The notes: generated by a model not told the origin, from the letters alone. A stretch of 64,000 nt of DNA from Trinickia symbiotica (GCF_002934455.1 NZ_PTIR01000002.1:434001-498000), one strand, 5' to 3'; counted from the first letter of the stretch, positions 27,272 to 36,010 are shown. Made by a program: numbers and translations.

Positions 27272-27706
27272 TTAGATCAATGCCGCGACGAGCGCGATCG
27301 CGCAGCGCTCGACCAGCGCTTCGATCGTCTTGTCGACGAGCGCATCCGCGAGCGACCGGGAAGGCATTGCCCGTGCAATACCGCCCATCTGCGGCATCGT
27401 CGCCGCCGGGGCAGTCACATAGGGAATCGCTCGCGCTTCGAGCAAGCCGCACGCCTTGAGTTCGGCGAAGATCCGCTCGGCGCTGACGAACTGGGGGTCG
27501 AAACGCACGACGAGGCTGCCGGTAAGCGAGTTACCGATCGCGCTGCGCACTCCATCGAGCACGCACAGCTGCTGCGCGGCAAGGCGCGCGCGCGCGTCGT
27601 TCCGTTTGATCGCCGAAAGCTTCAGTCGAAGCCGGCCGGGCACGTGATGAACGTGATCCGCGAAATACTCTGACTCTGCCATCCTTGCAAGCGCCCCGTT
27701 ACACAT
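27272..27706 (-). CDS. HMA-like (HMA2-type) domain protein, 144 aa
   Basis: Residues ~22-90 show the same pattern as the ATPase N-terminus: a basic strand after GR (VPGRLRLKLSAIKRN), a helix, then LDGVRSAIGNSLTGSLVVRF and FVSAERIFAELKACG. No CxxC is present, so it should not bind soft metals in the classical way. A hydrophobic C-terminus follows (LADALVDKTIEALVERCAIA, LVAALI) and may anchor it in the membrane. It ends 20 bp from the stop of the convergent ATPase gene. Start choice is open between 27706 and an ATG at 27682; neither has a clear ribosome-binding site. Confidence 0.75.
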   Translation of the reverse strand: MCNGALARMAESEYFADHVHHVPGRLRLKLSAIKRNDARARLAAQQLCVLDGVRSAIGNSLTGSLVVRFDPQFVSAERIFAELKACGLLEARAIPYVTAPAATMPQMGGIARAMPSRSLADALVDKTIEALVERCAIALVAALI

Positions 27707-27822
27707 CCATGCCGATAGCTCGGCGTCATGCGTTATTGCAACGCGTCGATGTGACGGCTTGATTAAAGCGCGCTGATTTTCGCGGAAGGCATGCGATTTT
27801 TTCGCCCCGGGCGACGCAAGCT

Positions 27823-28386
27823 TTATCGCCGATTGGGATCCGCGTCGTCGCCCGCTGCTGGCGGTACGGGTACGGGCGGCAGGGGCGCAGGAGAATCAGT
27901 ACGCGCGCGAGGACGAGCACGCCACGCGTCATAGGCGTACCAGAACAGCGTGACGGCGGGGGCCATGATCTGCCCCCTGACCGTTTGCAGCGTACCGAGG
28001 CCGGCAAGCGTGGCACTGAGTCTGCGCGCCTGCGCTCGCTCGCGCTCCTCGTGAGACTCGCCGGGTTTGCGGCGGGCGATCGCCGGCTCGCGGCGCATCA
28101 CCGCATGGGCGCGCGCAGGCGCGCTTTCCTCCGACGAGACGCGCGGGGGCCGAAGCGAGAACAACCCATGCCGATCCGCATAGGTCGCAATCGCGTCGAC
28201 TGTCGTCGTATGCCGGATCAGTATGCTGCCCGTCAGCGGACTCGCATGCACATCCGTCACGCCGTCGCATTGCGCGAGACGCCGCGACAGGTCAGAAAAG
28301 TACGCGGCGTCGCGACGCCGCGAGCGCAGTTTGATGCGCAGCCTCCCCGCAATCCGATGCGTGAGCTGCGCTTCGTCAAGAGGCAC
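27823..28386 (-). CDS. HMA-like (HMA2-type) domain protein with membrane segment and basic tail, 187 aa
   Basis: I start it at a GTG at 28386 because AGGA stands 8 nt upstream and the protein then opens with the HMA-like domain (IAGRLRIKLRSRRRD, QCDGVTDVHASPLTGSILIR). This start overlaps the end of the DUF5132 gene by 11 bp and suggests translational coupling. A longer frame begins at 28449. After the domain comes a charged linker, a weakly hydrophobic stretch (IMAPAVTLFWYAYDAW) and a proline-rich tail (APLPPVPVPP). No CxxC is present. Confidence 0.75.
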   Translation of the reverse strand: MPLDEAQLTHRIAGRLRIKLRSRRRDAAYFSDLSRRLAQCDGVTDVHASPLTGSILIRHTTTVDAIATYADRHGLFSLRPPRVSSEESAPARAHAVMRREPAIARRKPGESHEERERAQARRLSATLAGLGTLQTVRGQIMAPAVTLFWYAYDAWRARPRARTDSPAPLPPVPVPPAAGDDADPNRR

Positions 28387-28726
28387 CGGGATGATCCTGT
28401 GAAGAAGAAGATGTGGCCGCTTCGCCGCCGTTCGCCCCGTGCGCCGCACCCGCCGCGGACATTCCTTCGACGATTGCGCCTTCGCGCGGATGCTCGAGTT
28501 CGGCGCGCGCCTCGGCCACGAGGTCTTCGAACACCTCGGCCATTTCCGCGGCGGCCTCTCTGCCTTTGTCGAAAAGAATGACGCCTGTCTTGATCACCGA
28601 TTTCGCAAGCGGCTTCGAGACGGCGGCAACGACGGGCAATACGACCGGTGCAAGCACTACTGCACCGACGCCAACCGCGAGCCCCGCCAAGAGGTTGCCC
28701 CTGAAGAAGTCGTCCAGTCCGGCCAT
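28376..28726 (-). CDS. DUF5132-family protein
   Basis: 116 residues. It has the family layout: a short helix (LDDFFRGNLLAGLAVGVGAV), a hydrophobic span (LAPVVLPVVAAVSKPLAKSV), then the amphipathic KTGVILFDKGREAAAEMAEV and EDLVAEARAELEHP. The tail is low-complexity (EAATSSSSQDHPG). AGGGC lies before the ATG. DUF5132 proteins are small membrane-associated proteins often seen beside HMA2-type domains and P-type ATPases; no biochemical role is known to me. It overlaps the next HMA-like gene by 11 bp. Confidence 0.8.
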   Translation of the reverse strand: MAGLDDFFRGNLLAGLAVGVGAVVLAPVVLPVVAAVSKPLAKSVIKTGVILFDKGREAAAEMAEVFEDLVAEARAELEHPREGAIVEGMSAAGAAHGANGGEAATSSSSQDHPGAS

Positions 28727-28808
28727 GACGCGCCCTCCGCAAAGAAATCCATTATAGACGTGCGGTTTCGCGCTGCCGGTGGGTGATCCACCGATTGCGA
28801 AATCACAT

Positions 28809-29378
28809 TCAGCGACGGCTAGCGAAATCGGGCGCGGGATGAGGCGCCGGCCCGCGTTCGGGATGCAGCTTCACGAAAGTATCGAATGCGAGCCACAGAA
28901 AGACCCAGCCGGGCACGGTTTCGATCATGAGCCCGCGCCTCGCGATGGACCACGCGCCGGCGGCCACGAGCGCGAGCGGCAGCACGAGCCGCAAATTCAT
29001 TGGCATGCCGATCGCGCGGCGCACATAGGCATCGAGATCGTCGATCGCTTCTGTGAAGCCCGGATGGCGGCCAGACTCCAGTCCGGCCTCGTCGACGGCC
29101 GGCGGATGCAGCGTGGACTCGACTACGACGTCGAGGTCCTCTAAGAACTGAAAGATCCCCTTCCCGTCGACTTTCGCATGATCGTAGGGAATCGTCATGC
29201 TGCCGGTCGCCGCATTGACGACGACATCGCCGATGCCGTGCTTCGACTCGAGGTATTGCTCGATGCGCTCGAGCTGCGCCTTGCTGCGCGATCGATGGTC
29301 GAACTTGACGCGCAGGCGGCCGCGCACCTGGCTGGCCACCCGCGCGTGGGAATGCGGCTTCTCGCTCGAAGGTTTCAT
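28809..29378 (-). CDS. HMA-like (HMA2-type) domain protein with C-terminal membrane spans, 189 aa
   Basis: This is probably the first gene of the minus-strand set. Residues ~17-85 give the HMA-like pattern (SQVRGRLRVKFDHRSRSK, HGIGDVVVNAATGSMTIPYD, GIFQFLEDLDVVV) with no CxxC. Residues ~125-175 hold two hydrophobic stretches (LRLVLPLALVAAGAWSIA and VPGWVFLWLAFDTFVKL), a predicted hairpin in the membrane. It is followed after 82 bp by the DUF5132 gene. Confidence 0.78.
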   Translation of the reverse strand: MKPSSEKPHSHARVASQVRGRLRVKFDHRSRSKAQLERIEQYLESKHGIGDVVVNAATGSMTIPYDHAKVDGKGIFQFLEDLDVVVESTLHPPAVDEAGLESGRHPGFTEAIDDLDAYVRRAIGMPMNLRLVLPLALVAAGAWSIARRGLMIETVPGWVFLWLAFDTFVKLHPERGPAPHPAPDFASRR

Positions 29379-29468
29379 TTGGCTGTCTGACTCGCCCGAA
29401 GGAAGAAGAACAACCGAACGCCGCGAGAAGCGTGCCAGCCTGGGGCTATCTACAGCAACTGCCAGCCC

Positions 29469-30143
29469 CTAATACTGCGCGACAATCGTCACGCGTCGGT
29501 TCGCGGCGCGCGCCACGGCATCGTCGCCAAGCGCGAGCGGATCGTTGTCGGCCCGCCCGATTGCGGCAAGGCGGCCCGGCTCGATCCCCCGCTCGACGAG
29601 GAAGCGCACGACGGCCCCCGCTCGCGCAGCCGAAAGCTCCCAGTTCGAGGCATATTGAGCCGTCGCGATCGGCGCGCTGTCGGTATGGCCTTCGACGAGG
29701 ATGCTCCTCGGCGAGCCTTTCTTCAATACCTCAGCGACGCGCGTGAGATCGTCGAGGCCGTCGGGCAACAGTCGCGCCTCGCCGGAATTGAAAAGAACCC
29801 TCGCATTGATCGCGATTTCGATCCCCTGCGGCGTCTCCTTCACGGTCACTTCGCGCCGGTCGACGAGCGGCGCGAGCAGCGCGACGAGCCGAGCCCTGCG
29901 TGCAAGATCGGGCTGCGCGACGGATGGCGCCACGGCCACGGGCACCGCCTGAGCGGCCGCGGCTTTCATTTCGGACTCCTTCGTTTTCGCGAGCTGCAGA
30001 ATGTACATTGCGAGGAAGAAGACCATCAAGGTCGTGACGAGATCGGCATAGGAAAGAAGCCAGCGCTCGGAGCGGGCTTCGTCCTCATGCTCCTGATCGC
30101 GCGGCGAAGTGCCGGGCGGCTTGCTGATCGATGAAAATTCCAT
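29469..30143 (-). CDS. MotB-like stator subunit with OmpA peptidoglycan-binding domain
   Basis: 224 residues, shorter than typical MotB (about 300). One N-terminal span, SYADLVTTLMVFFLAMYIL, carries the proton-carrying Asp at position 34 in the MotB context. A linker leads to an OmpA-like domain (~105-224) with FNSGEARLLPDGLDDL, LVEGHTDSAPI and NWELSAARAGAVVRFL, which grips peptidoglycan. It forms an operon with the MotA-like gene (62 bp between) and the cNMP/FliG-like gene, and appears to be a second, non-canonical stator (MotCD-like) rather than the main flagellar MotAB. Confidence 0.88.
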   Translation of the reverse strand: MEFSSISKPPGTSPRDQEHEDEARSERWLLSYADLVTTLMVFFLAMYILQLAKTKESEMKAAAAQAVPVAVAPSVAQPDLARRARLVALLAPLVDRREVTVKETPQGIEIAINARVLFNSGEARLLPDGLDDLTRVAEVLKKGSPRSILVEGHTDSAPIATAQYASNWELSAARAGAVVRFLVERGIEPGRLAAIGRADNDPLALGDDAVARAANRRVTIVAQY

Positions 30144-30205
30144 GTCCTCGGACGCTCCGTTCGACTGCCGAATCGAAAGGGACCGGCAGACGCTGCACCT
30201 GTAAG

Positions 30206-30970
30206 TCAGCCGAGCAATTCAGCCGATCGTTCGCGGATATCTCCGGCGAGACGGGTTTCGATCGTTTGCGGCGATTCCTTGCGCGATATGGCGAGCAAGC
30301 CGTCGAAATAGAGCCTTCGGAAGCGCAGCTCCGAATCGACCTGCGCCTTGATCTTGCCGTAGAGCGGCAAGAAGATGAGATTAGCGAGACCGAGACCATA
30401 GAGCGTCGCCGTAAACGCCGCGGCAATGCCGCGTCCGAGCGAAGCGGGCTCGAGGATATGACCCGTCACGTGAATGAGGCCGAGGACGGCGCCGAGGATA
30501 CCGAACGTCGGCGCGTAGCCGCCGGCCTGCTGCCAGATCTTCGCCGCGGCCATGCGATTGCGCTCGTAAGCGTCGAGCTCCCTGCGCAATGCATCTTCGA
30601 GCACCGGCGTCGGCACGCCGTTCGCCAGCAAGTCGAGGCCGCGTTTGGCGAAAGCGTCGATGCCGTTCGAATCGATCGATTCGAACGCGAGCAGACCGTT
30701 GACCTTGGCCTGATCGCCCCATTCGAGCAGCAACGCAAGATTCGCGCGATCGACCTGCTTCGGCTTCGAGAACGCGAGCGCGAGTTGCTTCACGCCATCA
30801 AAAAAACGCGCCCAGGTGTTCTGTATCATCACCGCGCCAAGTGTGCCGCCGAGCACGACGACGAGCGCCTCGGCCTGCAGCAGCGACGTGAAGTCGCCGC
30901 CTTCGAGCCAGAAGCCGGTGGCGATTGCGGCGGTACCGAAAATGGCACCGAATAACGTAAGCAGATCCAT
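30206..30970 (-). CDS. MotA-like stator subunit
   Basis: 254 residues with four predicted membrane spans, as in MotA/PomA/MotC. The first span is LLTLFGAIFGTAAIATGFW and the second includes EALVVVLGGTLGAVMIQ. The cytoplasmic loop carries charged helices, and the pore spans hold the conserved prolines (GGYAPTFGILGAVLGLIHV and NLIFLPLYGKIKAQ). With the MotB-like partner it should conduct H+ or Na+ to drive rotation or another mechanical task. It ends 62 bp before the MotB-like gene and follows the cNMP/FliG-like gene by 37 bp. Confidence 0.9.
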   Translation of the reverse strand: MDLLTLFGAIFGTAAIATGFWLEGGDFTSLLQAEALVVVLGGTLGAVMIQNTWARFFDGVKQLALAFSKPKQVDRANLALLLEWGDQAKVNGLLAFESIDSNGIDAFAKRGLDLLANGVPTPVLEDALRRELDAYERNRMAAAKIWQQAGGYAPTFGILGAVLGLIHVTGHILEPASLGRGIAAAFTATLYGLGLANLIFLPLYGKIKAQVDSELRFRRLYFDGLLAISRKESPQTIETRLAGDIRERSAELLG

Positions 30971-31007
30971 AGCCGATCTATTCCAGTTTGGTGAGGCTGT
31001 CGTGCAA

Positions 31008-32234
31008 TCAGGCCGCGCCGGCCGTCGGGGCCGATTTGAGCGCCTTCACCGTTTCGAGGAAGCGCACCTCGATGTCGCCCACCTCGACGGGGTCGATCTT
31101 GATGTCGCGACGCATGACCCACGCAATTTCGTTCCTGCGCGTTTCCGTCATCACGGCCAACAGGCGGTCCACGACCGATTGGTCCGTCATCGAGGCGAAG
31201 AGCTTCGCGAGATCGTAGGTATCGGTCTGGCTGATGGCTTCGAAGAGCGTGCGCTGATCGACGTACGCCAGGTCCTCGAGCGACTTCACCTCGGTCACCC
31301 TGCGCGGATTGCGGCGCGAGAAGTAGGCGACGCCCTTCTCCTCGACGTAGTTGAGCACCTTGGTCTTGCGGAACGCGAACACGTCCTCCGCGATCTCGGC
31401 GTGCGAGAGCTTGTTGAGGATCACGGATTTGTCGACGCCGATCAGCGCCTCGAGATCCGTCAGATCGATCAGCTCGAGCTCGCTGTTGATCGCGATATCG
31501 AGATCCTCGTCGGCCACCTGTTGCGCACGCTCCGTGATCCGCGCCGGGTCGAATGTGACGAGCTGGCGTGCCGCGGCGCCGTCGTTCGCCGCATAGCGCG
31601 CGGCGTTGCTGCTGAAGTGCTCCGTGGTGCCCGACTGCAGCGTGATGAGATTGAGCTTTTCCATCCGCTTCAACATCGTCATGACGTGTGGGCGCGAATG
31701 CCCCGCGATGGCCCGGCATTTCTTGATGACGTCGACGAGCGGCACCGAGACTTCGTCGGACTGGCCGCGACGCGCCCAGCCATCTCCCGAGTCGGCGTTT
31801 TCCGATCCTGCCATCAACGAAAGGACATGCGCGTACGAGAGCACGCCCGGCAGGAAATCGGCATGCGTATAGGTCGCGAGCAGATCGTCGCGCTTTCGCA
31901 GTCGGCGGATCGTCGAGCGCACGATATGCCGCAACAGCGGCGAGGCGCGCTCGAGCTCCTGCTCGACCATTCCCGCCTGGATGACCGTCAGTTGGCAGAA
32001 CGTCAACGCCTTCGCCGTATGCGCTTTCGGTTCGGGCGGCAGCAACGCGGCTTCGCCGAAAAACTCGCCCTTGCCGAGGGTGGCGAGCACGACCTTCTTG
32101 TCGTCGCAATTGGTCGAGATCTCGACCTTGCCGTCCGCGATCACATAGATGACCGGCTCTCCGGCGTAACCTTCGGAATAGATGACCTCACCCGGCGCGG
32201 CCGCCCGCGACCACGAAGTGCGTTGTTGGCTCAC
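31008..32234 (-). CDS. Cyclic-nucleotide-binding-like / winged-helix / FliG C-terminal-like protein
   Basis: 408 residues in three recognisable parts. Residues ~10-110 form a CNMP-binding beta-roll (GKGEFFGEAALLPP), but the phosphate-contact Arg of the usual R-T/S-A motif is His72 here (AHTAKA), so nucleotide binding is uncertain. Residues ~160-205 look like a winged helix (LVDVIKKCRAIAGHSRPHVM). Residues ~316-400 resemble the FliG C-terminal domain that contacts MotA (SLEDLAYVDQRTLFEAISQ, RNEIAWVMRRD). It starts at a GTG with AGGGGA 7 nt upstream and is the first gene of the stator operon, 50 bp after a sigma-28-like promoter. It may be a ligand-controlled clutch or rotor partner for these stators (inference). 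Confidence 0.75.
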   Translation of the reverse strand: MSQQRTSWSRAAAPGEVIYSEGYAGEPVIYVIADGKVEISTNCDDKKVVLATLGKGEFFGEAALLPPEPKAHTAKALTFCQLTVIQAGMVEQELERASPLLRHIVRSTIRRLRKRDDLLATYTHADFLPGVLSYAHVLSLMAGSENADSGDGWARRGQSDEVSVPLVDVIKKCRAIAGHSRPHVMTMLKRMEKLNLITLQSGTTEHFSSNAARYAANDGAAARQLVTFDPARITERAQQVADEDLDIAINSELELIDLTDLEALIGVDKSVILNKLSHAEIAEDVFAFRKTKVLNYVEEKGVAYFSRRNPRRVTEVKSLEDLAYVDQRTLFEAISQTDTYDLAKLFASMTDQSVVDRLLAVMTETRRNEIAWVMRRDIKIDPVEVGDIEVRFLETVKALKSAPTAGAA

Positions 32235-32284
32235 TGTCGATCCCCTGTCAAGCTTGGATGTTGTGCTTTCCCCGTATGGACCGG

Positions 32285-32312
32285 ATAACGGCAGCTTGTC
32301 AGGAAATCTTTA
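32285..32312 (-). promoter_or_regulatory. Sigma-28 (FliA)-like promoter of the stator operon
   Basis: On the minus strand: TAAAG (32312-32308), 15 bp, then GCCGTTAT (32292-32285). The -10 box is identical to that of chemoreceptor 1. It lies 50 bp upstream of the GTG start of the cNMP/FliG-like gene, so the operon is probably expressed with the motility regulon. Confidence 0.65.
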
Positions 32313-32402
32313 TCGATGTTTTCCCGTAACGAACCTCATGCCTCGGTAACAATGACCTATCTCTCGACGACCGGCGGAAGCTCGACGGCTCGTCGCGACT
32401 CG

Positions 32403-33014
32403 CTAAGGGGTCTTCCACAACCGGGTCAACGGACCGCCCGCACCCGTCAACGGGTCGCTTTCCGGAAAGTCGACGGCAAGCATCGCCTCGTGCTCTGCCT
32501 CGCTCAACGCCTCGCGACTGATGGCGGTGTCCTGATTGGGTGGATAGGCGCCGACCACGAGAAAATCGGAGCTCGCCTCGATCCTGCAGTGCGCTGTGCC
32601 CGCGGGCAGAACGACGACGTCGCCCGCCTCGACTTCGACTTCGCGCCCGACCGGCGGCGGGCCACCGAGAATGACACGCGCCCTGCCACGCGCGAAACCG
32701 AGCACTTCGTGCGTCGACGGGTGGAAATGATGGAAATCGTAGACACCGTCTCGCCAGTGCGGCGGCCAACCGTTCTGACTGAAGAGCTGCTCGAAGCGCG
32801 CAGCGGGATCCGAGCCGATGATGGGCACCGCGCGTCGATACACGAGCACGGGCAAACGCGGGTTGTTCGGAATCCAATCGTTCGAGGGCAACTGAAAGGC
32901 GTCAGGCTGCGGAAGCGCGGCGGTCGAATCGGTCGCCCCGAGCGTGGCGAATGCCGATAGCAATCCGCGAAGTCCGGGCCCTACGTTGAAGCATCGTTGT
33001 TCCTGCTTAGTCAT
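32403..33014 (-). CDS. Cupin-domain protein (YjlB-like)
   Basis: 203 residues. The cupin core runs from [20 protein letters not shown] to [14 protein letters not shown], giving the HxH...E and later His metal-ligand pattern of the fold. The N-terminal part contains [16 protein letters not shown], characteristic of the YjlB group. No function has been established for that group; metal binding is likely. GGAG stands 7 nt before the ATG. A DUF4148 gene lies upstream on the same strand with 93 bp between. Confidence 0.8.
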   Translation of the reverse strand: MTKQEQRCFNVGPGLRGLLSAFATLGATDSTAALPQPDAFQLPSNDWIPNNPRLPVLVYRRAVPIIGSDPAARFEQLFSQNGWPPHWRDGVYDFHHFHPSTHEVLGFARGRARVILGGPPPVGREVEVEAGDVVVLPAGTAHCRIEASSDFLVVGAYPPNQDTAISREALSEAEHEAMLAVDFPESDPLTGAGGPLTRLWKTP

Positions 33015-33107
33015 CGAGGTTCTCCTTGAGCGACATCATCGATCAAGCAAACCTCGTGCGAGCGCCAGCCGTTCTTGACCGGCGCCCTCCTCACCGAGAC
33101 GAACGCC

Positions 33108-33374
33108 TTACTGACCTCCCCCATAAAGCGCGTTCAAGCGATCCAACGTCCCGTCTTTTTGCGCGCGGAGCAGCTCTTGATACACCTCGGCCCGCGTCTT
33201 GCCCATGGGAGCACCGCTCTCCATGCCAGCAGCCGGTTGCGCGCCCACGGCGTTCTGCGTCATCACCGTGGCGTCGTTCGATGTCGTGCTTGGCGTGTCT
33301 TCGTTTCCTGCCGCCATTGCCTGCGTGGTACAAACCGCGAATGCGGCAATTGAAATTACCGTCAGCGTCTTCAT
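33108..33374 (-). CDS. DUF4148 small secreted protein
   Basis: 88 residues, with the start set at the ATG that begins a signal peptide (MKTLTVISIAAFAVCTTQAM, cleavage probably after AMA) and has GGAG about 6 nt upstream. The mature part is low in complexity until the DUF4148 motif GKTRAEVYQELLRAQKDGTL near the end. DUF4148 proteins are periplasmic or secreted and abundant in Burkholderiaceae. A longer in-frame start at 33539 would put 55 non-signal residues first and is rejected. Confidence 0.85.
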   Translation of the reverse strand: MKTLTVISIAAFAVCTTQAMAAGNEDTPSTTSNDATVMTQNAVGAQPAAGMESGAPMGKTRAEVYQELLRAQKDGTLDRLNALYGGGQ

Positions 33375-33501
33375 GGACTTTCTCCAGCGAGATACGGGCG
33401 AGGCCCGGCACGGATCGCTCAATGCGGTGCGCGCCGGTTGCGAGTGACGCTCGTGCTCGATGCAGGAACGCCACGCCGGAGGTACCGGGAGACACGACGG
33501 T

Positions 33502-34863
33502 TTATTCCTGGTTTTTCGTTGATGCGGGAGCGCTAGCATCCAGACGCTGCGCCAGATGCTTTAACGCATCGGATACCGCAACGGGATACGGATCGGCAGG
33601 CTCCAGGCTTTGCAACGCAAGTGGCAGCGCCATCAATTGGCGGCGCGCGTGGTCGCGGCTGGCCGCGAGGTTCGGCTGGCCTTTGCGGCGCGCACCCGCC
33701 ACCATGACCGGCTCCAGCAGCGCAATGCCGTCTCGCCTTTCGTCCGCGAGCGCGAGGCAATCGCGAGTCATCACACCGTGCCGGTCCACCTGCCGAAAGA
33801 CGGCCTTGCGCGCCGGCCAGGTCGCCTTGCCCTCGGAACGCTTGCGCCGCGGCTGGTGCGCATATTCGACGAGCTTGTAGGCAAAATCCAGGTAAGGAGC
33901 ATCGGCGGAGGTATTCATGCGCGTGCCCACGCCGAAGCCGTCGATCGGAGCATGGGCCGCGACGAGATCGCGCACACGGTATTCGTCCAGATTGCCGCTC
34001 GCGAAAATCGTGACGTACGGCAATCCGCCCTCGTCGAGGATGCGCCGCACGCGGCGCGCATGCTCGCCCAGATCGCCGCTATCGATCCGGACCGCCTTGA
34101 TCGCGATGCCGTATCGCGCGACGCGGCGAGCGAGGTCGACTATCTTGCGCGCGGCCGCTTCGGTATCGTACGTATCGATCAGCAACGTGGTATTGGCCGG
34201 CTGAGAATGAGCGAAGTCCTCGAAGGCCTGAGTTTCGTTCGCGTGCGCCTGCACATACGAGTGCGCCATCGTGCCGTGGACCGATATTCCGAAGCGCACG
34301 CCGGCGGCAAGCGTCGCCGTTCCCGTGAAGCCCGCGAGATAGCTTGCACGCGCGGAAAGCAGCGCGGCCTCCGAGCCGTGCGCACGGCGCAGCCCAAAGT
34401 CGATGAGCTGCGCATCGGGCGCCGCGAGTACGATACGCGCGGCTTTGCTCGCCACGACCGTCTGATAGTGGATCAGGTTCATCACGCGGCTTTCGACGAG
34501 CTGGGCCTCGCGCATGGGGGCCGTGATCCGCAAAACGGGCTCGTCCGGAAAGAAGACGGTGCCTTCGCGGATCGCATCGACGTCTCCGGTGAAGTGCAGC
34601 GTCCCGAGCGAACGGAGGAACCCCGGCTTGAACCGGCCGGTTCGAGCAAGGAGCGCGAGGTCGTCTTCCGTGAACCGCAGTTTCTCGAGGTAGTCGAGCA
34701 CCTGCTCGAGCCCCGCCGCCATGAGGAAGTTGCGCTGAGGCGGCAACGATCTGACGAATAACTCGAAGCTCGCCGAGTCGTTCATGCCGCCGTCGAAGTA
34801 CGCCTGCAGCATCGTCAATTCGTACAGATCGGTAAGAAGCGGGCTATCGAGCGATACCTTCAT
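33502..34863 (-). CDS. pncB: Nicotinate phosphoribosyltransferase
   Basis: 453 residues from the ATG at 34863, which gives the expected opening LLTDLYELTMLQAYFDGGM. Further family blocks are FELFVRSLPPQRNFLMAAG, RRAHGSEAALLSARASYLAG, LIDTYDTEAAARKIV and KAVRIDSGDLGEHARRVR. The enzyme joins nicotinate with PRPP to nicotinate mononucleotide, using ATP, in the salvage branch of NAD synthesis. The next gene upstream is a LysR regulator, 151 bp away and on the same strand. An extended frame to 34986 adds 41 arginine-rich residues with no family support. Confidence 0.9.
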   Translation of the reverse strand: MKVSLDSPLLTDLYELTMLQAYFDGGMNDSASFELFVRSLPPQRNFLMAAGLEQVLDYLEKLRFTEDDLALLARTGRFKPGFLRSLGTLHFTGDVDAIREGTVFFPDEPVLRITAPMREAQLVESRVMNLIHYQTVVASKAARIVLAAPDAQLIDFGLRRAHGSEAALLSARASYLAGFTGTATLAAGVRFGISVHGTMAHSYVQAHANETQAFEDFAHSQPANTTLLIDTYDTEAAARKIVDLARRVARYGIAIKAVRIDSGDLGEHARRVRRILDEGGLPYVTIFASGNLDEYRVRDLVAAHAPIDGFGVGTRMNTSADAPYLDFAYKLVEYAHQPRRKRSEGKATWPARKAVFRQVDRHGVMTRDCLALADERRDGIALLEPVMVAGARRKGQPNLAASRDHARRQLMALPLALQSLEPADPYPVAVSDALKHLAQRLDASAPASTKNQE

Positions 34864-35014
34864 GGTGGCGTCCCCCCAACGGCGTCCGTGCCGGCGGCAG
34901 GCGCAACGCGTCGAGATCCCTGTGGAAGGTGCTCGCACTTTTTGCGCCAGCCGCGCGCGGTCAGCCCGTCGACAGGTCCAAGCCATCCGCCGAAAAGCGT
35001 CAACGGGGCATACG

Positions 35015-36010
35015 TCAGGCCGCTACATGGCCGCTTTCCTGGGGGCGCTTCTTCCCGCTGGCGGCACGTGCGCCGCTCGGCGAGCCGCCGCGCCAGTCAT
35101 CGCCGCCTTCGAGCGCCGGCGTCGACTCGAAAAGCTCGGCCACCCATTCGGCGAACACCCGGACTTTCGCGGACAGATGACGGTTGTGCGGATAGACGAT
35201 CGAAATGGGCTTCGGCTTCGGATTGAAATCCGGCAAAACCTCTTGCAGCGATCCGTCGAGCAGATGCGGCAACACCATGAAGAGCGTCGGCTGAATCAAC
35301 CCGAAGCCCTCCACGCCGCAAGTGACGTAGGCGTCGGAATCATTGACCATGAGGGCGCCCTTCACCCTGACTTCGACAGGCTTCCGGTCGATCATGAATA
35401 CCCACGGATGGGGACGGCCGTCATGGCTCATCCGAAAATTCACGGCGCGATGGCCCTCGAGGTCGGCAATCGTCCTCGGCTCGCCGTATCGCTTCAGATA
35501 CTCGGGCGATGCGCAGGTAACGCGCTTCAACGTGCCGATCCGGCGGGCGACCAGCGACGAGTCCTCGAGCGGCCCGACCCGAATCATGCAGTCGACCCCT
35601 TCCTCGATCGGATCGACGGGCCGATCCGACAGCCCCAGATCGAGCGTGATATCCGGATAGCGCTGATGAAAGATCGAGAGCGCCGGAATTACGAGCCGGC
35701 GCCCGATGGCGCCCGGCATGTGCACCCTCAGCGAACCGCTCGGCTTGCGGTTGCCCTGCTGGAAGCTGGCGTCGGCTTCCGCGATCTCCGAGAGAATCTT
35801 CATGCAGTGCTCGTAGTACGCGGCGCCGTCGGGCGTCAGCGAGAGCCGCCGCGTCGTCCGGTGCATCAGTCGCACGCCCAGCAACGCCTCGAGGTTCTGG
35901 ATCGTCGTCGTCACCGTCGCGCGCGGCATGCTGAGCGTCTCAGCGGCCCGCGTAAAGCTGTTCGCGTCCACCACGCGGGTAAAAACCTCCATTGCCTGAA
36001 TGCGGTCCAT
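35015..36010 (-). CDS. LysR-family transcriptional regulator
   Basis: 331 residues. The N-terminal winged HTH reads MEVFTRVVDANSFTRAAETL and PRATVTTTIQNLEALLGVRL, with the LysR recognition helix. The C-terminal part is the periplasmic-binding-like effector domain (SDRPVDPIEEGVDCMIRVG), of the CrgA-like branch. GGAGG stands 8 nt before the ATG. The last ~40 residues are an extra Gly/Ala/Lys-rich tail. It is not divergent from an obvious metabolic target (the neighbour is a chemoreceptor), so its regulon is unknown. Confidence 0.88.
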   Translation of the reverse strand: MDRIQAMEVFTRVVDANSFTRAAETLSMPRATVTTTIQNLEALLGVRLMHRTTRRLSLTPDGAAYYEHCMKILSEIAEADASFQQGNRKPSGSLRVHMPGAIGRRLVIPALSIFHQRYPDITLDLGLSDRPVDPIEEGVDCMIRVGPLEDSSLVARRIGTLKRVTCASPEYLKRYGEPRTIADLEGHRAVNFRMSHDGRPHPWVFMIDRKPVEVRVKGALMVNDSDAYVTCGVEGFGLIQPTLFMVLPHLLDGSLQEVLPDFNPKPKPISIVYPHNRHLSAKVRVFAEWVAELFESTPALEGGDDWRGGSPSGARAASGKKRPQESGHVAA

